A stretch of 64,000 nt of DNA from Stereocaulon alpinum (taxonomy: Eukaryota; Ascomycota; Lecanoromycetes; Lecanorales; Stereocaulaceae): the NCBI GenBank assembly GCA_018257865.1, contig JAEUBA010000009.1:434001-498000 (forward strand), given 5' to 3'. Within the stretch, counting starts at the first letter, position 1; each line of letters begins with the position of its first letter. Shown here one piece after another: positions 39,501 to 52,071 of the stretch. A program made the translations under genes and the position numbers. Under the pieces are notes generated by a model, which was not told where the DNA came from, ran no database searches, and was given only the letters and a program-made list of their open reading frames with translations.

Positions 39501-42450
39501 GCTGTCATGAAAACTTCTAGAAATGCTGTTCTAGCTTTTGCGCTTACGCCTTCTAAACGGAATGTCAACCAAGTTCACTTTTTAATGGGTCGGCGATGCG
39601 ACTTACCTTCAGAGCTGCTAAAAACATCTAGGAGAACACGAACGACCTCAGAGTGGAGCAATTCGAAGCTCGTGACCGTCTCCAAAGCATCGCCTTGGAA
39701 ATGCTTAGAAAGCTGAGTGAAGAGCCTTGTACCGTCGCCTTCTCCATTACCAACATAACATCTTTCGATATCGGCGGCCAGGTTTTGAAGTTCTGTCAGG
39801 ATCGCTGATGCTTTGTCACGCATGTCCTTTGCTTTTGCGGTCTCATGTACTTCTAGGAATTTCTTGGCTCGGAATACGTTAATGTCATAATCGGTCGCGA
39901 GAGAGGGCATTGGATAGTTTTGGCTAGAGGAAGACGAGTCGGATGGCGAAGGGGAGGCGTCCTCACGTATTTCGCGAGGCCCATCCTCATCATCATCTTC
40001 CTCATCGTCAACGTCATCTTCATCATCGTCAACGTCCTGTTCACTGTCATCTTCAGAAGGCTCATCGTTTGTAACAATGACCTGCTCCGGAGAAGTCTCA
40101 ACAGCCATAACCTTGGATTTTGTGGCCTCTGTTTCGGAATCTGGTTTGACTGCCTTTGGCTTGCTCTCAAGCTTTGCTGTAGGTTTATTAGCAAGCTTGA
40201 AGACTTCTGCTATAACGCCCTCGCGATAAAATTGATAGCCATAAATTGAAGGCAACCGATTTAGAAGGAGGTCTGCAGCCTTTAAAGCCGATGTCACCAA
40301 AGAGGGGTGATCTTCTTGTGACAGTATTGATGCCAGATACGAAGCGTACGGCACTGTGCGAAGAGCATCTTCTAAGATCGAACTGTCGAGAGTGGAAAGC
40401 ATCTTCAGCTGGGCTAGCAGAACTTTCTGGCGAACGACAAGGTTGACGGTGCTTGAATATGCGTCGGTCAGCGTAGGGAACAGCACAATGGCAAATCGCT
40501 TGAGCTGTTCTTTGCACTGGCCTAGAAGCTCAACGCGTTCCGTGTTGTGAGAAGCCATTGAGCCGCTGTCCAGGTGCGATGGCGATCCATCTGCCGAAAA
40601 GCCTCGGTCGTACGAGACATCTTGAAAGGAGAGGCTCGCGTTCTGAACTGCGGGAAGCAGCTCACATATCACGTTGAGTGTCTCGGAGATCTGCTCTCGT
40701 GGCCGATGAATCAGAGCCTGCATAATGAAGACGCTGTCGATTCGAGATGCCACATCCTCCAGACCACTTGGAGGCGATACACCAGTCAGGATTTGGTACA
40801 GGGTGTCAACAATATCCATCTTGAAGAGCTCCGCAGACAAGCTAGGGCTAGCCCGTGCCGTGATCGATAGGACACGTAGGAATTGCGTATGGATGTTCGG
40901 CCCAATGAGATTGGTGGTACCTGGTTGAAGCAGTCGCCGGATGGCTCTGAGTAGATCTGGGCTGACAAGCACCTCCAGCTTATCTTGCTGATATTTGAAG
41001 CTCTCGACTACTCTTGAGACGCAGATGGACCCCTGTTCGACGACCTTCTGGTCGCTGCTGGACAAGACATTCAGAAGAATAGGCATGACATCCCGGATCA
41101 CTGGGAAAGAATCCTGGGGAATGTTTTTGCAGCAATTCGCAGCTGTTGTCACCGCAGTCCTCTGTGTGCTCGTAGGGAAAAAGTCGAGGTATGTCAGGCA
41201 GGCAGTGAGACCTCCCTCACGAACGATAGCAGACGGAAACTCAGCAGATATCTTTTCCAAAGTCTATTCCCATGTTAGCATGGCTATTGCTAGTCTCGTA
41301 ATCTCAAAACTTACGCTTAGAGCTTGCTCGGCGAGGTCAATGAAGTGGATCTCCAACAGCTTCTGACATAGTATTGGCACAGCACCGCCATAGACAACGT
41401 TTGCTGCCGATGGAGGCAAAGCTTCCATTAAATTGGCGATGCACCGGCATGCATATAGCATCATCTCAGGATTTTCTTCTCCGAATTCGCTTGGCTGCAT
41501 CAAGGTCACAAGCTCTTTTACGAATTGATCTGGAGAGAAGTGGCCAGACAGGTTGTCCTCGTTTGAGACAAGTAGGATCTCAGAAAGCTCTTGTAGGGCT
41601 ATCAACTGAACAGAGGGGTCATCCTTTTGTCTTAGATTGTTGAGAATATCTCGCAGACGCTGTGATACCCCGGATACGTAGCCGGACAAGGCTCGTAGAG
41701 TGCTTGACATGCTAGCGTGTGGTCCACCACCAAGGTAACCTCCCCGGAATGGATCATCAGCGTCATCATCGTCATCATCATATCGTCTCCGAGCTTCTGC
41801 TTCATCCTCATCACTGAGATCTGCATCACCTCCTGCGTTGGCAGTATGCTTAAAAACATTTTTAGGCGTTTCTTCCAGATCCTTCATCGAACTGTCTTCC
41901 GTCTTCTTTGGGGGGCCCTTTTTAGATCGCTTCGCGGAGGTAGTTGGTTGTGACGATGGCTCTGGGTCTTCAAGCTTGTTAACGCTAGCCAGACTCCTAA
42001 GCTTGACATTACGTACCTTGAGTAGCCTTCTTGCCTCCTCGGCTTGACTTTCGGCGTGAATTATCAGGAACAGCCGGTGGCGACTTTTCTTTTTCGCCAG
42101 AATTACTAGAAGATGAGCTATCTACAATCAGCTGATTTCTATAATGATGCATGAGGTCTGCCTTACCCCGGCTTTGCCATGTTGGCTGCCTGCTTAGCGC
42201 TTTTCCGACGAGGCTTAGGTGCAGCCGGCGTAGATGGCTCCTCCGTGGTGATCTTCGGCTTTTTCGCACGTTGAATTGGTGAGATCTTTGTAGGTGCAGA
42301 TTTATGGTCGGGGCTAGGATCACGATCTGCTTTGCGTTTGCGAGATGTTGGCTGAGACTGAAAGACTGTCGAGGTGTTGGCAGGGGTGGCAGCTGCCAAC
42401 GAAGATCCAGCTGCAAGCTTCGTTGCAGAGCGAGTCACCCTGGAAGACAT
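36600..42450 (-). CDS. ufd4: HECT ubiquitin ligase Ufd4/TRIP12
   Basis: HECT-type E3 of the ubiquitin-fusion degradation pathway, also active in N-degron degradation. Exons in transcript order are 42450-42167, 42117-42017, 41967-41315, 41263-39607, 39552-37054, 37001-36852 and 36796-36600; introns 49-55 nt; 1846 residues. The N-terminus is basic and disordered. Armadillo-like helical repeats begin after LRALSGYVSGVSQRLRDILNNL (about residue 195) and include VQLIALQELSEILLVSNEDNL. A long acidic stretch (DDDEDDVDDEEDDDED) interrupts them. The HECT domain is C-terminal: LEVEYFEEVGTGLGPTLEFYS, GKFIARSMLDSRIIDVSINP, LPIGGFKSLNPMFTVV, and catalytic Cys1813 in VMTCANYVKLPDYS, 33 residues from the end, with the usual FHLS-type tail. 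The reading frame closes exactly through all six splices. Confidence 0.92.
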
Positions 42451-43463
42451 GAGAAACTGAGTCTATCATGAACGCCAGCAACGATGTCTTGGAATGGACC
42501 CGCAATATTGTGGTGCTGAGGTCGGGCAGTGCGGGAGGGGAAGGGTGGGTGCCGCTGCTCGTTGAGCTCAGAAAAGACAAAGGCTAATGGTGCAGAAGTA
42601 AGAGGGTGGAGCTACCTAGTTACAGAAGAAGAGAGTGATGAGGTGGTGTTGTTGTCGAGAGAGGGATCGAACTTTGAGGAAGGAGGAGCTGGGCCCATTG
42701 GTTTAACCCTCCATTAAGCGGAGAGGTGAATCAGGGACTTCACTGCCGCTACCAGCCTAGCACATCTGAAGCCTTAGTGAGGGGTCCACGTGGTAACGAA
42801 TGTGTGGTGTAGTGTATGTTCAATAAATAAGATAAAGCCGTATATGTCGAGGATGGTGAACGATTGGGTGCTTTGACGTGCGGTGCAATGAAGCTCGCCA
42901 GAGCAAGGCTAAAAAGATACCGGTCTTCGGCTAAACTCTACGGCGCTAGGGGAGTTGAACTTGGGAGTTACGAAAAGTAAAGTGTCCAGCCTTTCGCAAC
43001 CCTACTTGCTTCACTTCTGCCCTCTCGTCCTTGCTGTTGCTCCAATTGGGATAGCAAACAGAGACGGAAGAATCTCAAATGGCGCTTATATGCTACGCTA
43101 ATTATTCTTTCTCTTTCACCACTTTCATAAGCCAATTGCTGCCTGTTAACACATGACTCAGATTATCTCCGGTAGTCCAGAGATTCTCATGGAACCCCAC
43201 ATGAGGTCTTATTCATGATAATTTCGAAAGGCTCCATCCCTTCCATAAGACTCCGCACTTACCAAAGGCCTTCTGTACTTCACTATACTCGAATCCTTCT
43301 TTCTTCTTCCCAGAAATTCCAACGAGTGCTGTCCGGCGGATTAAGCACACCACCAGCTTTTGAGGTGAAAGCAAACACTAGAAAATTCAACCTACGTCTG
43401 ACAAGAAGAACGCATCTTCGAAGTTCTCTTGCGGCTCGGCCCCTGTGCCTTGAAACGTCGAAG
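42451..43463. other. divergent upstream region of ufd4 and NMNAT
   Basis: 1.0 kb between the ufd4 and NMNAT starts. Short frames on the plus strand at 42529-42717 and 43215 onward are not supported, the latter being an upstream extension of the NMNAT frame. No other gene is seen. Confidence 0.5.
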
Positions 43464-44927
43464 ATGGACTCAATCCACCCAGGAACAGCTGAGACGGAAT
43501 CCACCAACGCAATTGGATCGCCCCAGCCTGATGGGCACACAACTCCGTCCTTGCCAGCCAGCCTTGGGGATTATACCTTTTCCACAAGCCGGCTCCGGAC
43601 TCTAAACGATCCTACGAAAACACCGTTAGTATTGATGGCTTGCGGTTCTTGTCAGTCTAGACCATGTCTTCGTACATTATGATCTCTCAAGCTAATCATT
43701 GTAGTCTCGCCCATAACTTTCCTGCATCTAAGGTTTGTAATTTCGTCTGACTTGCCAGTATTCATGGTATCCAGCTGAAACGTTCAACTCTCTTACCAGG
43801 ATGTTTGAGTAAGAGGCCCCGAGAGGAATCTGAAGATGATGTTGCTTACAGAAACCCAGAATGGCCCAAGACTATGTACGATTCAGCAGAACAGAGTTTG
43901 AGATCGTTGGAGGTATTTCCATGAAAATATAATTTTCGAGAATATGCTATTAAAAGTGACAGGATATCTTTCGCCCGTTAGCGATGCTTACAAGAAAGTA
44001 AGTTAGTGACAACTGTCGTCGATCAACTTGCCCTATTACTTTGCACATTCCTAATCTTTGCCATAAGGCTGGACTTGCAAGCGCAGAGCATAGACTAAGG
44101 ATGTGCGAGATCGCCGTGGAAGTAGGTCTGGAATCTCTACTCGGTTCTCATAATGCTAATCCCCCCAGACTTCTGATTGGATCATGGTAGATTCTTTCGA
44201 GTGCGTTCAGAAAGAATATACACCGACAGCCCAAGTAGGTTTGAGACCACTCCAACGGAACCTTGGCAGTCAACTTTGACTAACCTATATCAGGTATTAG
44301 ACCACGCAGACTACGAGCTCAATGTTGTACGAGGCGGTGTCGTGACGAAGGACGGAGAGCGAAAGCATGTACGGATCTGTCTTTTGGCTGGCGCAGGTAC
44401 ACTGGCTCATCTCGTCTTGTTGCTAATGCTGATGCTGTTTCAGATCTATTAGAAACTATGACCACTCCGGGCGTGTGGAGTCCCCAAGACTTGGATCACA
44501 TTCTTGGTAGGTATGGTAGCATGATCGTAGAACGAGCTGGTAGCGACGTCCAGAATGCGCTTTCGTCATTGACGCAGTGGAAAGACAACATCTTTGTTAT
44601 TCCGGTATGTCGTCCATTTCCCAGACTTGGACCAATAGCTGAGTATGGTGTAGCAACTGATCCAAAACGACATTAGTAGCACAAAACTTCGGTACGTTTA
44701 TCTTTAAGATACTTGCCTGCGCGCTGAGGCGGCTAACGTATTGTTGTTACAGGCTGTTTCTGAAAAGAGACATGTCAGTACAGTACTTGACGCCGCCTGC
44801 TGTGGTGGACTACATTTCCCGCAATCGTCTTTATGGAGACGACTCAAGTCCTGCAGCGGCCAGCTCCAGTACATGTGGGAAAGAGAAGGAAAGAAGTGGG
44901 AAGACAGATGTGGGCGCATCCCATTGA
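43464..44927 (+). CDS. nma1: nicotinamide mononucleotide adenylyltransferase, 11 exons
   Basis: NMN/NaMN adenylyltransferase, the shared last-but-one or last step of NAD+ synthesis. Eleven exons: 43464-43650, 43705-43732, 43800-43808, 43860-43912, 43963-43997, 44068-44121, 44169-44234, 44294-44396, 44444-44604, 44654-44691 and 44753-44927; introns 47-70 nt; 302 residues. Together they read PLVLMACGSFSPITFLHLRMFE (nucleotide-binding GSFSP...H motif), GGYLSPVSDAYKKAGLASAEHRLRMCEIA, SDWIMVDSFE, KHVRICLLAGADLLETM, GVWSPQDLDHILGRYG, NIFVIPQLIQNDISSTKLRLFLKRDMSVQYL (ISSTKxR motif) and PPAVVDYISRNRLYG. Exon 3 is only 9 nt. The Ser-rich end after NRLYG is short and variable. Every splice keeps the frame and the conserved sequence. 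Confidence 0.92.
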
Positions 44928-45778
44928 TGATATATCACTCCTCTATCTCAACATATCTTCTCAAACCCATCTACCCTTCCAATATCAGATCTAATCGTAG
45001 CGCTTGTTCTCCCGAAAAGATTGTAAAGTGACACGACGCTTCTGATTACATGTCCTGTCGACTTCTAGAGCATCGGAATGGCCTCTTTTAGAGTCTGCTT
45101 GAGCTTCCAACTTGCCAGTCTACAGCTCTTATATCAGCTTCCTCGCCCCAAAATCCTGCTCAACACTTTAGAGAAAGGCTGTGTACCCGCGTCTCGTCAG
45201 GATCGGACCGCACATCTCTTCTTCCGTCCTGCCAGGCGACTGATCAGGAAAGCCGGAACCGGACCCCAATTGGCAGGCTCCGTAGCCAAGATTCTTACCT
45301 CTGCCAAGTACGAAGATTTTGGAGGTCGCTGAAAAGCGCGTCCTAGGTTTTATCTACACGTCAAATTCGAAGTGAACCACCGCACGAAGGACTTGCGCCA
45401 GCAGAGAATCTCCTAGGATCTCTCTAGAAGTCGTGGGTGGGCACTGTTTTGCGAGTTCTTGGCTTGTGGGTTACGGACAACGTCGAAACAGGGCTCCTTA
45501 CAAACTATAATGTCTCCATGCACGACTTCATTGATCATAATGTCGCTAGAATTTTCCACAGCCCTGGAAAGAGAATGTCCTCATGTCAGATGGAAAGGAT
45601 ACGAGTATGTGGACTTTCATCAGTAAAAGCGAGTAAATGCGCCAAGAGATTGCGGCTCGTTTCCGCCCCAATTAGCCTTACCATGCCCTCATGCCGTGTC
45701 ACTTGACCTCTTCGACCATATTCTTCCTTCAATATAGACATCCCCCTTTGCTTTACGGACTGTTAACAGACTCGAAGG
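44928..45778. other. intergenic between NMNAT and the WW/FF gene
   Basis: Frames at 45078-45332 and 45437-45706 (plus) show no recognisable protein pattern and no consistent splice structure. Nothing is called. Confidence 0.4.
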
Positions 45779-47577
45779 ATGCTCAAAAGTACACATACGC
45801 CCGCCGCGCTTTTACCACCGATTCCCGCTGGCTGGACCGAACACAAAGCCCCCACTGGTAAGTCAGCATCATAAATCATAAACCTGTATATATGTGAGCT
45901 TACGTTGATTGCAGAAAGTGTGCTGACTTTCGCTTGTCTGATTCAGGACACTCGTACTATTACAATGCTGCTACCAAAGAATCCACATATACTCGACCTA
46001 CTCAACCCCCTCAGGCTCCCTTGAAGCCTCCTTTTGAACATGTTGCTGGAGCGTTAGCACAGCAATTTGATGGGTCTGATACCTATCCCTCCACTCTTGC
46101 ACCACTTGGCAACCACCCATTTGGATGGAATAACCACTACGAAGGACGAGGCCGAGGTAGAGGAGGCCAGACAAATCACCAGCATAACCAGCGACACCAG
46201 CCTAAGGATCGACCGAAGAAGAAATACCCGATTCCAGACTGCTCACCATGGCTCCTTGTACAAACGAAGCTTGGGAGGCGGTTTGTGTTCAATCCCGAAC
46301 GAGGAGAGAGCTATTGGAAGTTCCCCCCAGAGGTTATGAGAGGCGTTGTCGAATTTGATCGACTTGAGCGAGAAAAGCGAACACGCAATGAAAAAGCTAA
46401 AGGGAGTGACATAGAAGATTCAGACCAGGCAGCTGCAGAGGCAGAGCTTACTGCAGCAGAACATGGGGTTCCTATTGCTCCAGTAGCACCTGCACCTATT
46501 GCTCAGGAGCCTGCTCAAAGACTTGTGGACAGTGACGGAGAAGAGCTTGAGGAGGTTGAGGTCACAGACGATGAAGACGATGATGAACATCGCTCGAAAC
46601 GACATAAGACCGAAGACGGTGACAACCAGCAGCCAGTCGAATTCGACGAAGATGACATAGCATTTCAACTAGCTGCCCTGGGCGAAGACTATGGTCTGGA
46701 CCCAGGCGAGTACGGTGACGGCGAAGGAGAAGAGCTCGAAGAAGGCGCCGAGGGCTTAGCGTTGACTGAAGGGGATATGAAGGCCCTGTTCAAGGATATG
46801 CTCAACGACTTCCAGATAAGTCCATACACTACATGGGAGAAAATTATAGAAGCTGGCCATATCATTGAAGATGATCGTTACACTGTGCTGCCAAACATGA
46901 GATCCAGGAAAGAGGTCTGGGATGAGTGGAGTCGAGATCGAATCCAACAGTTACGAGAACAACGTGAGAAGGAAGAGAAGAAAGATTCACGCATACCATA
47001 CTTTGCCTTCTTGGAATCCTATGCTACGCCAAAGTTGTACTGGCCAGAGTTTCGACGAAAGTACAGAACCGAGGCGGCTATGCGTGGTACTAAGATTTCA
47101 GACAAAGATCGAGAGAAGTGGTATCGCGAGTACATTGGTCGTCTAAAACTTCCAGAGAGCACACTGAAAGCAGATCTGGTCCAGTTGCTCAAATCAACAT
47201 CACTTCATGCCCTGAATAAATCTGTGACCATCAATACACTGCCACCGGCCCTCTTGACCGATTTACGCTACGTCTCCGTCAGGAAGTCAATTCGCGACCC
47301 ACTTGTTGAAGCCCACATATCCGCCCTACCGCGTGCACCCAGTGACTTCGAAATCGCGCCGGAAGAAGAGGAGGCTCGTGCTAAGGAGATACAGGACCGA
47401 GAGCGGAGAGAAAATGCATTGGCTGAGCGGCAAAAACAAGTCGAACAAGAGAAGAGACGGCAAAGAGGTGCACTGCAATTCAGCAAAGGCATATTACGGG
47501 AAGAGGAAGAAGAAATCCAGAAAGCTATGAGGGTTGGAAAGGAAGGCCTACTCAGCCACATGGAGGGTGACGAATGA
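45779..47577 (+). CDS. urn1: WW/FF-domain splicing factor, Urn1/Dre4-like
   Basis: Exons 45779-45857 and 45947-47577 (89-nt intron), 569 residues. The splice completes a WW domain at residues ~13-40 (IPAGWTEHKAPTGHSYYYNAATKESTYTRP), which in this family binds Pro-rich splicing factors. A RGRGRGG segment, a KFPP segment (second WW-like stretch, ~125-145) and an acidic linker follow. One FF domain is around residues 285-345 (ALFKDMLNDFQISPYTTWEKIIEAGHIIEDDRYTVL), then RIPYFAFLESYATPKLYWPEFRRKY resembles another FF-like helix bundle. The C-terminus is Arg/Glu-rich coiled coil. The composition matches Urn1 of yeast and Dre4 of fission yeast, spliceosome-associated proteins. Confidence 0.82.
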
Positions 47578-47747
47578 ACGACTATGTCTGAGCATTGTGA
47601 CAGAAGGAGCAGGGGGCAGAGGTTGATTGCTGTCAGCCATGAGCCTTCAAATTAGAATTATGTATAAAATATCAGCTCTTAAAGTGTTGGTGCCTACTTG
47701 AGAACGCTCGCTAAACCGCAATATCAAAGGCTGGTCTGATCCCGTTA

Positions 47748-48665
47748 TTACCAGCCCCAAGCACCCCACAAGTTGTACTCTTCATCATCCTCCTCGCTAT
47801 CCTTATCCTCTTCCACCTCCCCCCCACCACCTCGCTTATCCATTCCCCCAGCTTCCCTTCCTTCCCCTCCACTCTCCTTCACTCGCTTACCCCTCAACTC
47901 CTCCCTCTTCTCCCTCAACTTCCTGACCCTCTCCTCCAAATCCTCCATCTGATCAAATTCCTCCTCCAACGCCCTCGCCGCATCTTCTTTCTCGCCCTCA
48001 AGCTCAGCCTCTCTCCTTTCCCTACTCTGCATATTAGCTTCCTCACGCGCCTGGGCTGCTAGTTCAGCAGCCGTCATAGGTGCAGCGACTATAGTTGCTT
48101 CGGCAGTCAAAGCCGAGGGCAAGGAGGGGTCAGGAGGAGGCGTAGCGACGTCGCGTTCGAAAGCTGCCCATTCATCTTCGTCGACTTGGGCGGGGATGGG
48201 AGGCGTGGGGAGGGGATGTGAGGGAAGGACTGTGGTTGGTGCTGTGGTTTTCGTAGGTGCGTCTGAGGTCTCTTGGACATCTTCGAAATGGCCGATTGCG
48301 GTCTCGGGAGGTGCATTGTTCACCTCGATCATCTCATCGAAGAAGCCTCCTGGTACATCCACGATCGGTTTCGCCCTCTTTCGCGAATCGTCTTCTCCAT
48401 CACTTGCTTTTCGCTTCTTGCTGCCATTGCTCACTTCGCGTGTACCTGAAGGTATTGGGGCGGTAGATGTGCTGATGCGTAGTCTCTCTGCACGCATAGC
48501 ATGTTGTGTGGATTTTAGATGCTTGTTCCATACTTCCAGGTCTGATTTGAGCGGTATGCGGCACACACTGCACTCCAAGCTTCCAGTAGCTGAGTATGTC
48601 GCATTGGGGTGAGTGATGCGGCGTTGAGCGCGCTCGTTGCGGAGGAGGGAGCGTACGTCTGCCAT
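47748..48665 (-). CDS. ZNF830/CCDC16-like zinc-finger protein
   Basis: 305 residues, single exon. The start is the ATG at 48663-48665; the frame continues upstream without a better start. The N-terminus MADVRSLLRNERAQRRI is typical of the ZNF830 family. A C2H2 finger is at residues ~31-54 (CSVCRIPLKSDLEVWNKHLKSTQH). An FFDEM segment (~110) and a DEDEWAAFERDV segment (~175) are conserved features. The C-terminal half is acidic/Lys coiled coil (EEFDQMEDLEERVRKLREKREEL) ending in an acidic-aromatic tail (EEYNLWGAWGW). Animal ZNF830 associates with spliceosomal complexes. It is divergent from bye1 with 634 bp between starts. Confidence 0.78.
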   Translation of the reverse strand: MADVRSLLRNERAQRRITHPNATYSATGSLECSVCRIPLKSDLEVWNKHLKSTQHAMRAERLRISTSTAPIPSGTREVSNGSKKRKASDGEDDSRKRAKPIVDVPGGFFDEMIEVNNAPPETAIGHFEDVQETSDAPTKTTAPTTVLPSHPLPTPPIPAQVDEDEWAAFERDVATPPPDPSLPSALTAEATIVAAPMTAAELAAQAREEANMQSRERREAELEGEKEDAARALEEEFDQMEDLEERVRKLREKREELRGKRVKESGGEGREAGGMDKRGGGGEVEEDKDSEEDDEEYNLWGAWGW

Positions 48666-49299
48666 GTTAACGAAGTATAATACAAACGTAGAAGTCAGGA
48701 GCCTCAGTATCACGTCAGAAGAACCAATGAAGAGTCTCACCCACCTGGATCAAGCTCCCCTCAATGATTACAACGGCTCGAACTTTGATTGGATCGGTGC
48801 TATCTCGGCTCAAGATGCTGATTTCGTAAGCATCTTGGCAAGAGAGTGAGCTAAGGATCACAACTCCGCTTTGCCCTCACCAAAACATCTAAACACCCTT
48901 CGCGACCAGATCCCTATCACATCACCATCCGTCTAGCAAACGCCATTTCACCCCTTACACTCTATATTTACCAGGCCTGATTGAGTCCACAGAGCAGCGA
49001 AGCGCCTCTAGAGGGTGTCGCTCGTCCAAATTTGACGAACCAGCGCTGTGTCGGGGTTGGTGAGCTACAGCTTCATTTCTCGAGGTGGAAGTCGGTGGAA
49101 GTACAGAGAAGGTTGACTACAGTTCTGGGTTGAAGCAATTTACTCCGGCTTGGTGGCGCACTTCGCCTTCTGCGGTCCTTGTGTATTGCGATCATCAAAA
49201 CCACCTAGAAAATTAGCTGTGAGATCCGCGCATCTGCGTGGACCACATAAGCCAATTCGCTCTCAAACTCTGCAGTAGATTGTTCGTTGTACAACCAAG
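48666..49299. other. divergent upstream region
   Basis: 634 bp between the ZNF830-like and bye1 starts; no gene supported. It presumably carries both promoters. Confidence 0.5.
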
Positions 49300-52071
49300 A
49301 TGGCAGGTAAGCATGGCCTCGACATTGATGTCGATGGTCCCCAAAGCCCACCCCATCACATCAATGATCGTCATAGCTAACACTATTCCACAGATAGTAC
49401 GCGTCGATCTGGCAGAGCTACGAAGGGTCAACACAGCAAGCTTGCCGAAGAAGAAGTTGCTCCTACCCCGCCAAAGCGCACTGGCAGTACGAAAAAGGCC
49501 AAGAAGAACGAGCCATCACCACCTCCTGAGGAAGAAGGCGATGCTATCATAAGATGTGTTTGTGGCTATGTTGAGGAAGACGAGGATGATGAGCGGAAGA
49601 TGATATGCTGTGAGCAATGTGAGGCATGGCAACACAACGAGTGTATGGAGTTGCCCGACGAGGACGAACTTCTGCCGGATAAGTACTACTGCGAGCAATG
49701 TCGTCCAAGAGACCACGTCGAGCTGTTGAAGAAATTGGAGCGGGGCGAAAAGCCATGGGAGGAGAAGCAACGACAGCGCGAGCTTGAAGAGCAGGAAAAA
49801 AAGGGACGAAAGGGCCGCAAGGGTAAGAAAGGGAGGAAGCCTCGGGCTAGTGAGGTTCAGAAAGAAGAGACACAGGAGAATGGTGCCATGGACACTACAC
49901 CTGACACCACTCAAGTGGAACAACAACCCGCTGAAGTCGTACAAACACCATCCGAGCCAGAAAGTAACAAGAGAAAGTTCCCCGAGGAAGCCACACCTGA
50001 AGCTAAGAGTCCGAGCTCAGCAGTAAGTAAAATTGCGACACCGGGAATAGGCTATATACTAAGTAAACAACAGGAGCCCGCAACTAAGACGCGCAAGATC
50101 ACTACACCAGCTACTGAAAAGCCTCTGCCACCTCCTCCCTCTCGTCGGAAGTCAGCCGGCGCAGCGGCAAACAAACGGGATTCAATTGGTGTAATATTGC
50201 AAGCCGAGCTCGTGGAGAACATTGCCGATTTGCAGAGTGATGACCGTAGGAGGGTCGCGACGGCGCTGGTTAAGATGTTTGTGGATCAAACAAAGCAGGC
50301 CGAGAAGCAGGGAGCTTACAGTCTGCCGCCTGGCCAAAAGGCGGATGCATTCGGTCTTAGACTAGGCCTCGCTGTAGAGTATGCTGTGTATCTCAACTTT
50401 TGGGGTCAAGCTGGAAAGCCTAGTGATCAATACGTCGACAAATTCCGAGCCATACAGCATAACGTTAAGGCAAATCCCGACCTGCGGGATCGACTACTGG
50501 ACGGATCGCTGTCGCCCAATGACTTTTCGAAGATGTCTCGCGACGACATGGCAAGCAAGGAACTACAAGAAAAGAAGGCCGAGTTGATGAAGGAAGCGGA
50601 GAAGCAACATATGCTCATTCAGGAGGAGGGACCGCGGATGAGGAGAACCCACAAGGGAGAGGAGCTCATTGAAGACGACTCTCACCTCGCAGATACAGCT
50701 GATCCGGCATTCACAGCGCCATTGAGGAAGAGACCGTCCGAGATTGACACCAACATAAAGCAAGGAAGTCCAGAAGCTCCGACACCACAAAGCCCTGCTG
50801 CTGTGGAGCTTCCTGAGAATTATGGAGCGGGATCTCCTACTACGAGGCAGCCTTTAACGGTTGACACAAACGCTCCACCGCAGCCTTCTGCTGCTCCAGA
50901 AAGGAAATCTTCCAATAATTTCAACATCCAAGACGTCTGGTCTGGTGTCAAAGGCCCTGATCCTGAAGTACAGCGCTCACGGCAAATTTCCAGACCTTCC
51001 GAGTCGGCCATTACACCTATTCAACAAACACCAGGAGTACAAGCTGATGCCGAGATCGATCAACTGCTCAAAGATGACGAGGCAGAAGACGAAGAACCAT
51101 ATTCACCCGTTGACTACACCGCGGAGCCAGGTGCTCCAATATGGCATGGTAAGATGTCTATGTCCGGCATTGCCAGCTTCAGCGGGAGCGCCAAACACGT
51201 TGCAGGCGCCGATCTCAGCTCCAGCCTGGCATGGCATACCCTTATCCCATCGGCTTTGACAATCGAAGGCCGCATTGACATCGACCGAGCCAGCGAGTAC
51301 CTCTGTGGTCTGCGCTGGAGCAATACAACTGACGTGGTCGTTGTCTCCGTGACCCCCAATCAAGAGCCAGACAACGTCGCGCAGTTCGACAAGCTCTTCC
51401 ACTACTTCACCGAGCGCAAACGCTATGGCGTCGTTGGCAAGAGCCCCGTTCCCGTTGTCAAAGATACCTATGTTGTCCCCCTTGAAGCAGGCATGAGCAA
51501 GAAAGCCGACTTCGTCGAATTACTCGAATACTGCATCATCGAAGACCCCACCCCAGAGCGCATGCTCCTCCTTACCTTCGTCGTCAAAGCCAACAACTCC
51601 CCTTCCACGCAACAAACACCCCGTCCCCTCGATGCCTCCATATCTAGCCCCATAGGCAACAACAGCCACGGCCCCGGTCCAAGCCCCATGGGCCAACACG
51701 CCGGTTTCCAAGGAACTCCGACACCCGCCCTGCCCTTCCCGCCCCCTCAACCACACCTCCCACCCTACGCCGCCAGCCCCACCCAACACGCCTACATGCC
51801 CCCGCACCAACCACAACACCAATCCCCCTACCCGCCACAACAACACCCAATGACAGGCATGGACGCCGCAAGACAAGTGCTCGGCGACATGGCCAATTCA
51901 CCAGTCGTGAGTCAGCTCCTAGCCGAGTCACCGAATACGAGCGCCGCGGAATTCGGCGTCATACGGGAATTCTTCAATACGGTGCCGGCTACTGTGGGCG
52001 ACTATCATATGCTGAAGAGTATGCTGAGTTTACGGATGCAGCAGGAACAGCAGAATGGGTCGGCGCAGTGA
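49300..52071 (+). CDS. bye1: Bye1-type transcription factor (PHD, TFIIS central domain, SPOC)
   Basis: Bye1 binds RNA polymerase II through a TFIIS-like domain and histone H3K4me3 through a PHD finger, modulating early elongation. Exons 49300-49306, 49394-50022 and 50074-52071; introns 87 and 51 nt; 877 residues. The first coding exon is 7 nt (ATG GCA G). PHD finger: residues ~57-110 (CVCGYVEEDEDDERKMICCEQCEAWQHNECM...YYCEQC). TFIIS central domain: ~residues 255-370 (RRVATALVKMFVDQ, YAVYLNFWGQ, SRDDMASKELQEKK). SPOC domain: ~570-715 (WHGKMSMSGIASFSGSAKHVAG, WHTLIPSALTIEGRI, YLCGLRW). The tail is Pro/Gln/His-rich. The second intron has length 3n without stops, so unspliced reading stays open; its GTAAGT donor and TACTAAG branch site support removal. 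Confidence 0.92.

Noticed and set aside
45078..45706. Two plus-strand frames between NMNAT and the WW/FF gene
   Set aside because: Low-quality sequence with no domain and no consistent splicing; left as intergenic.
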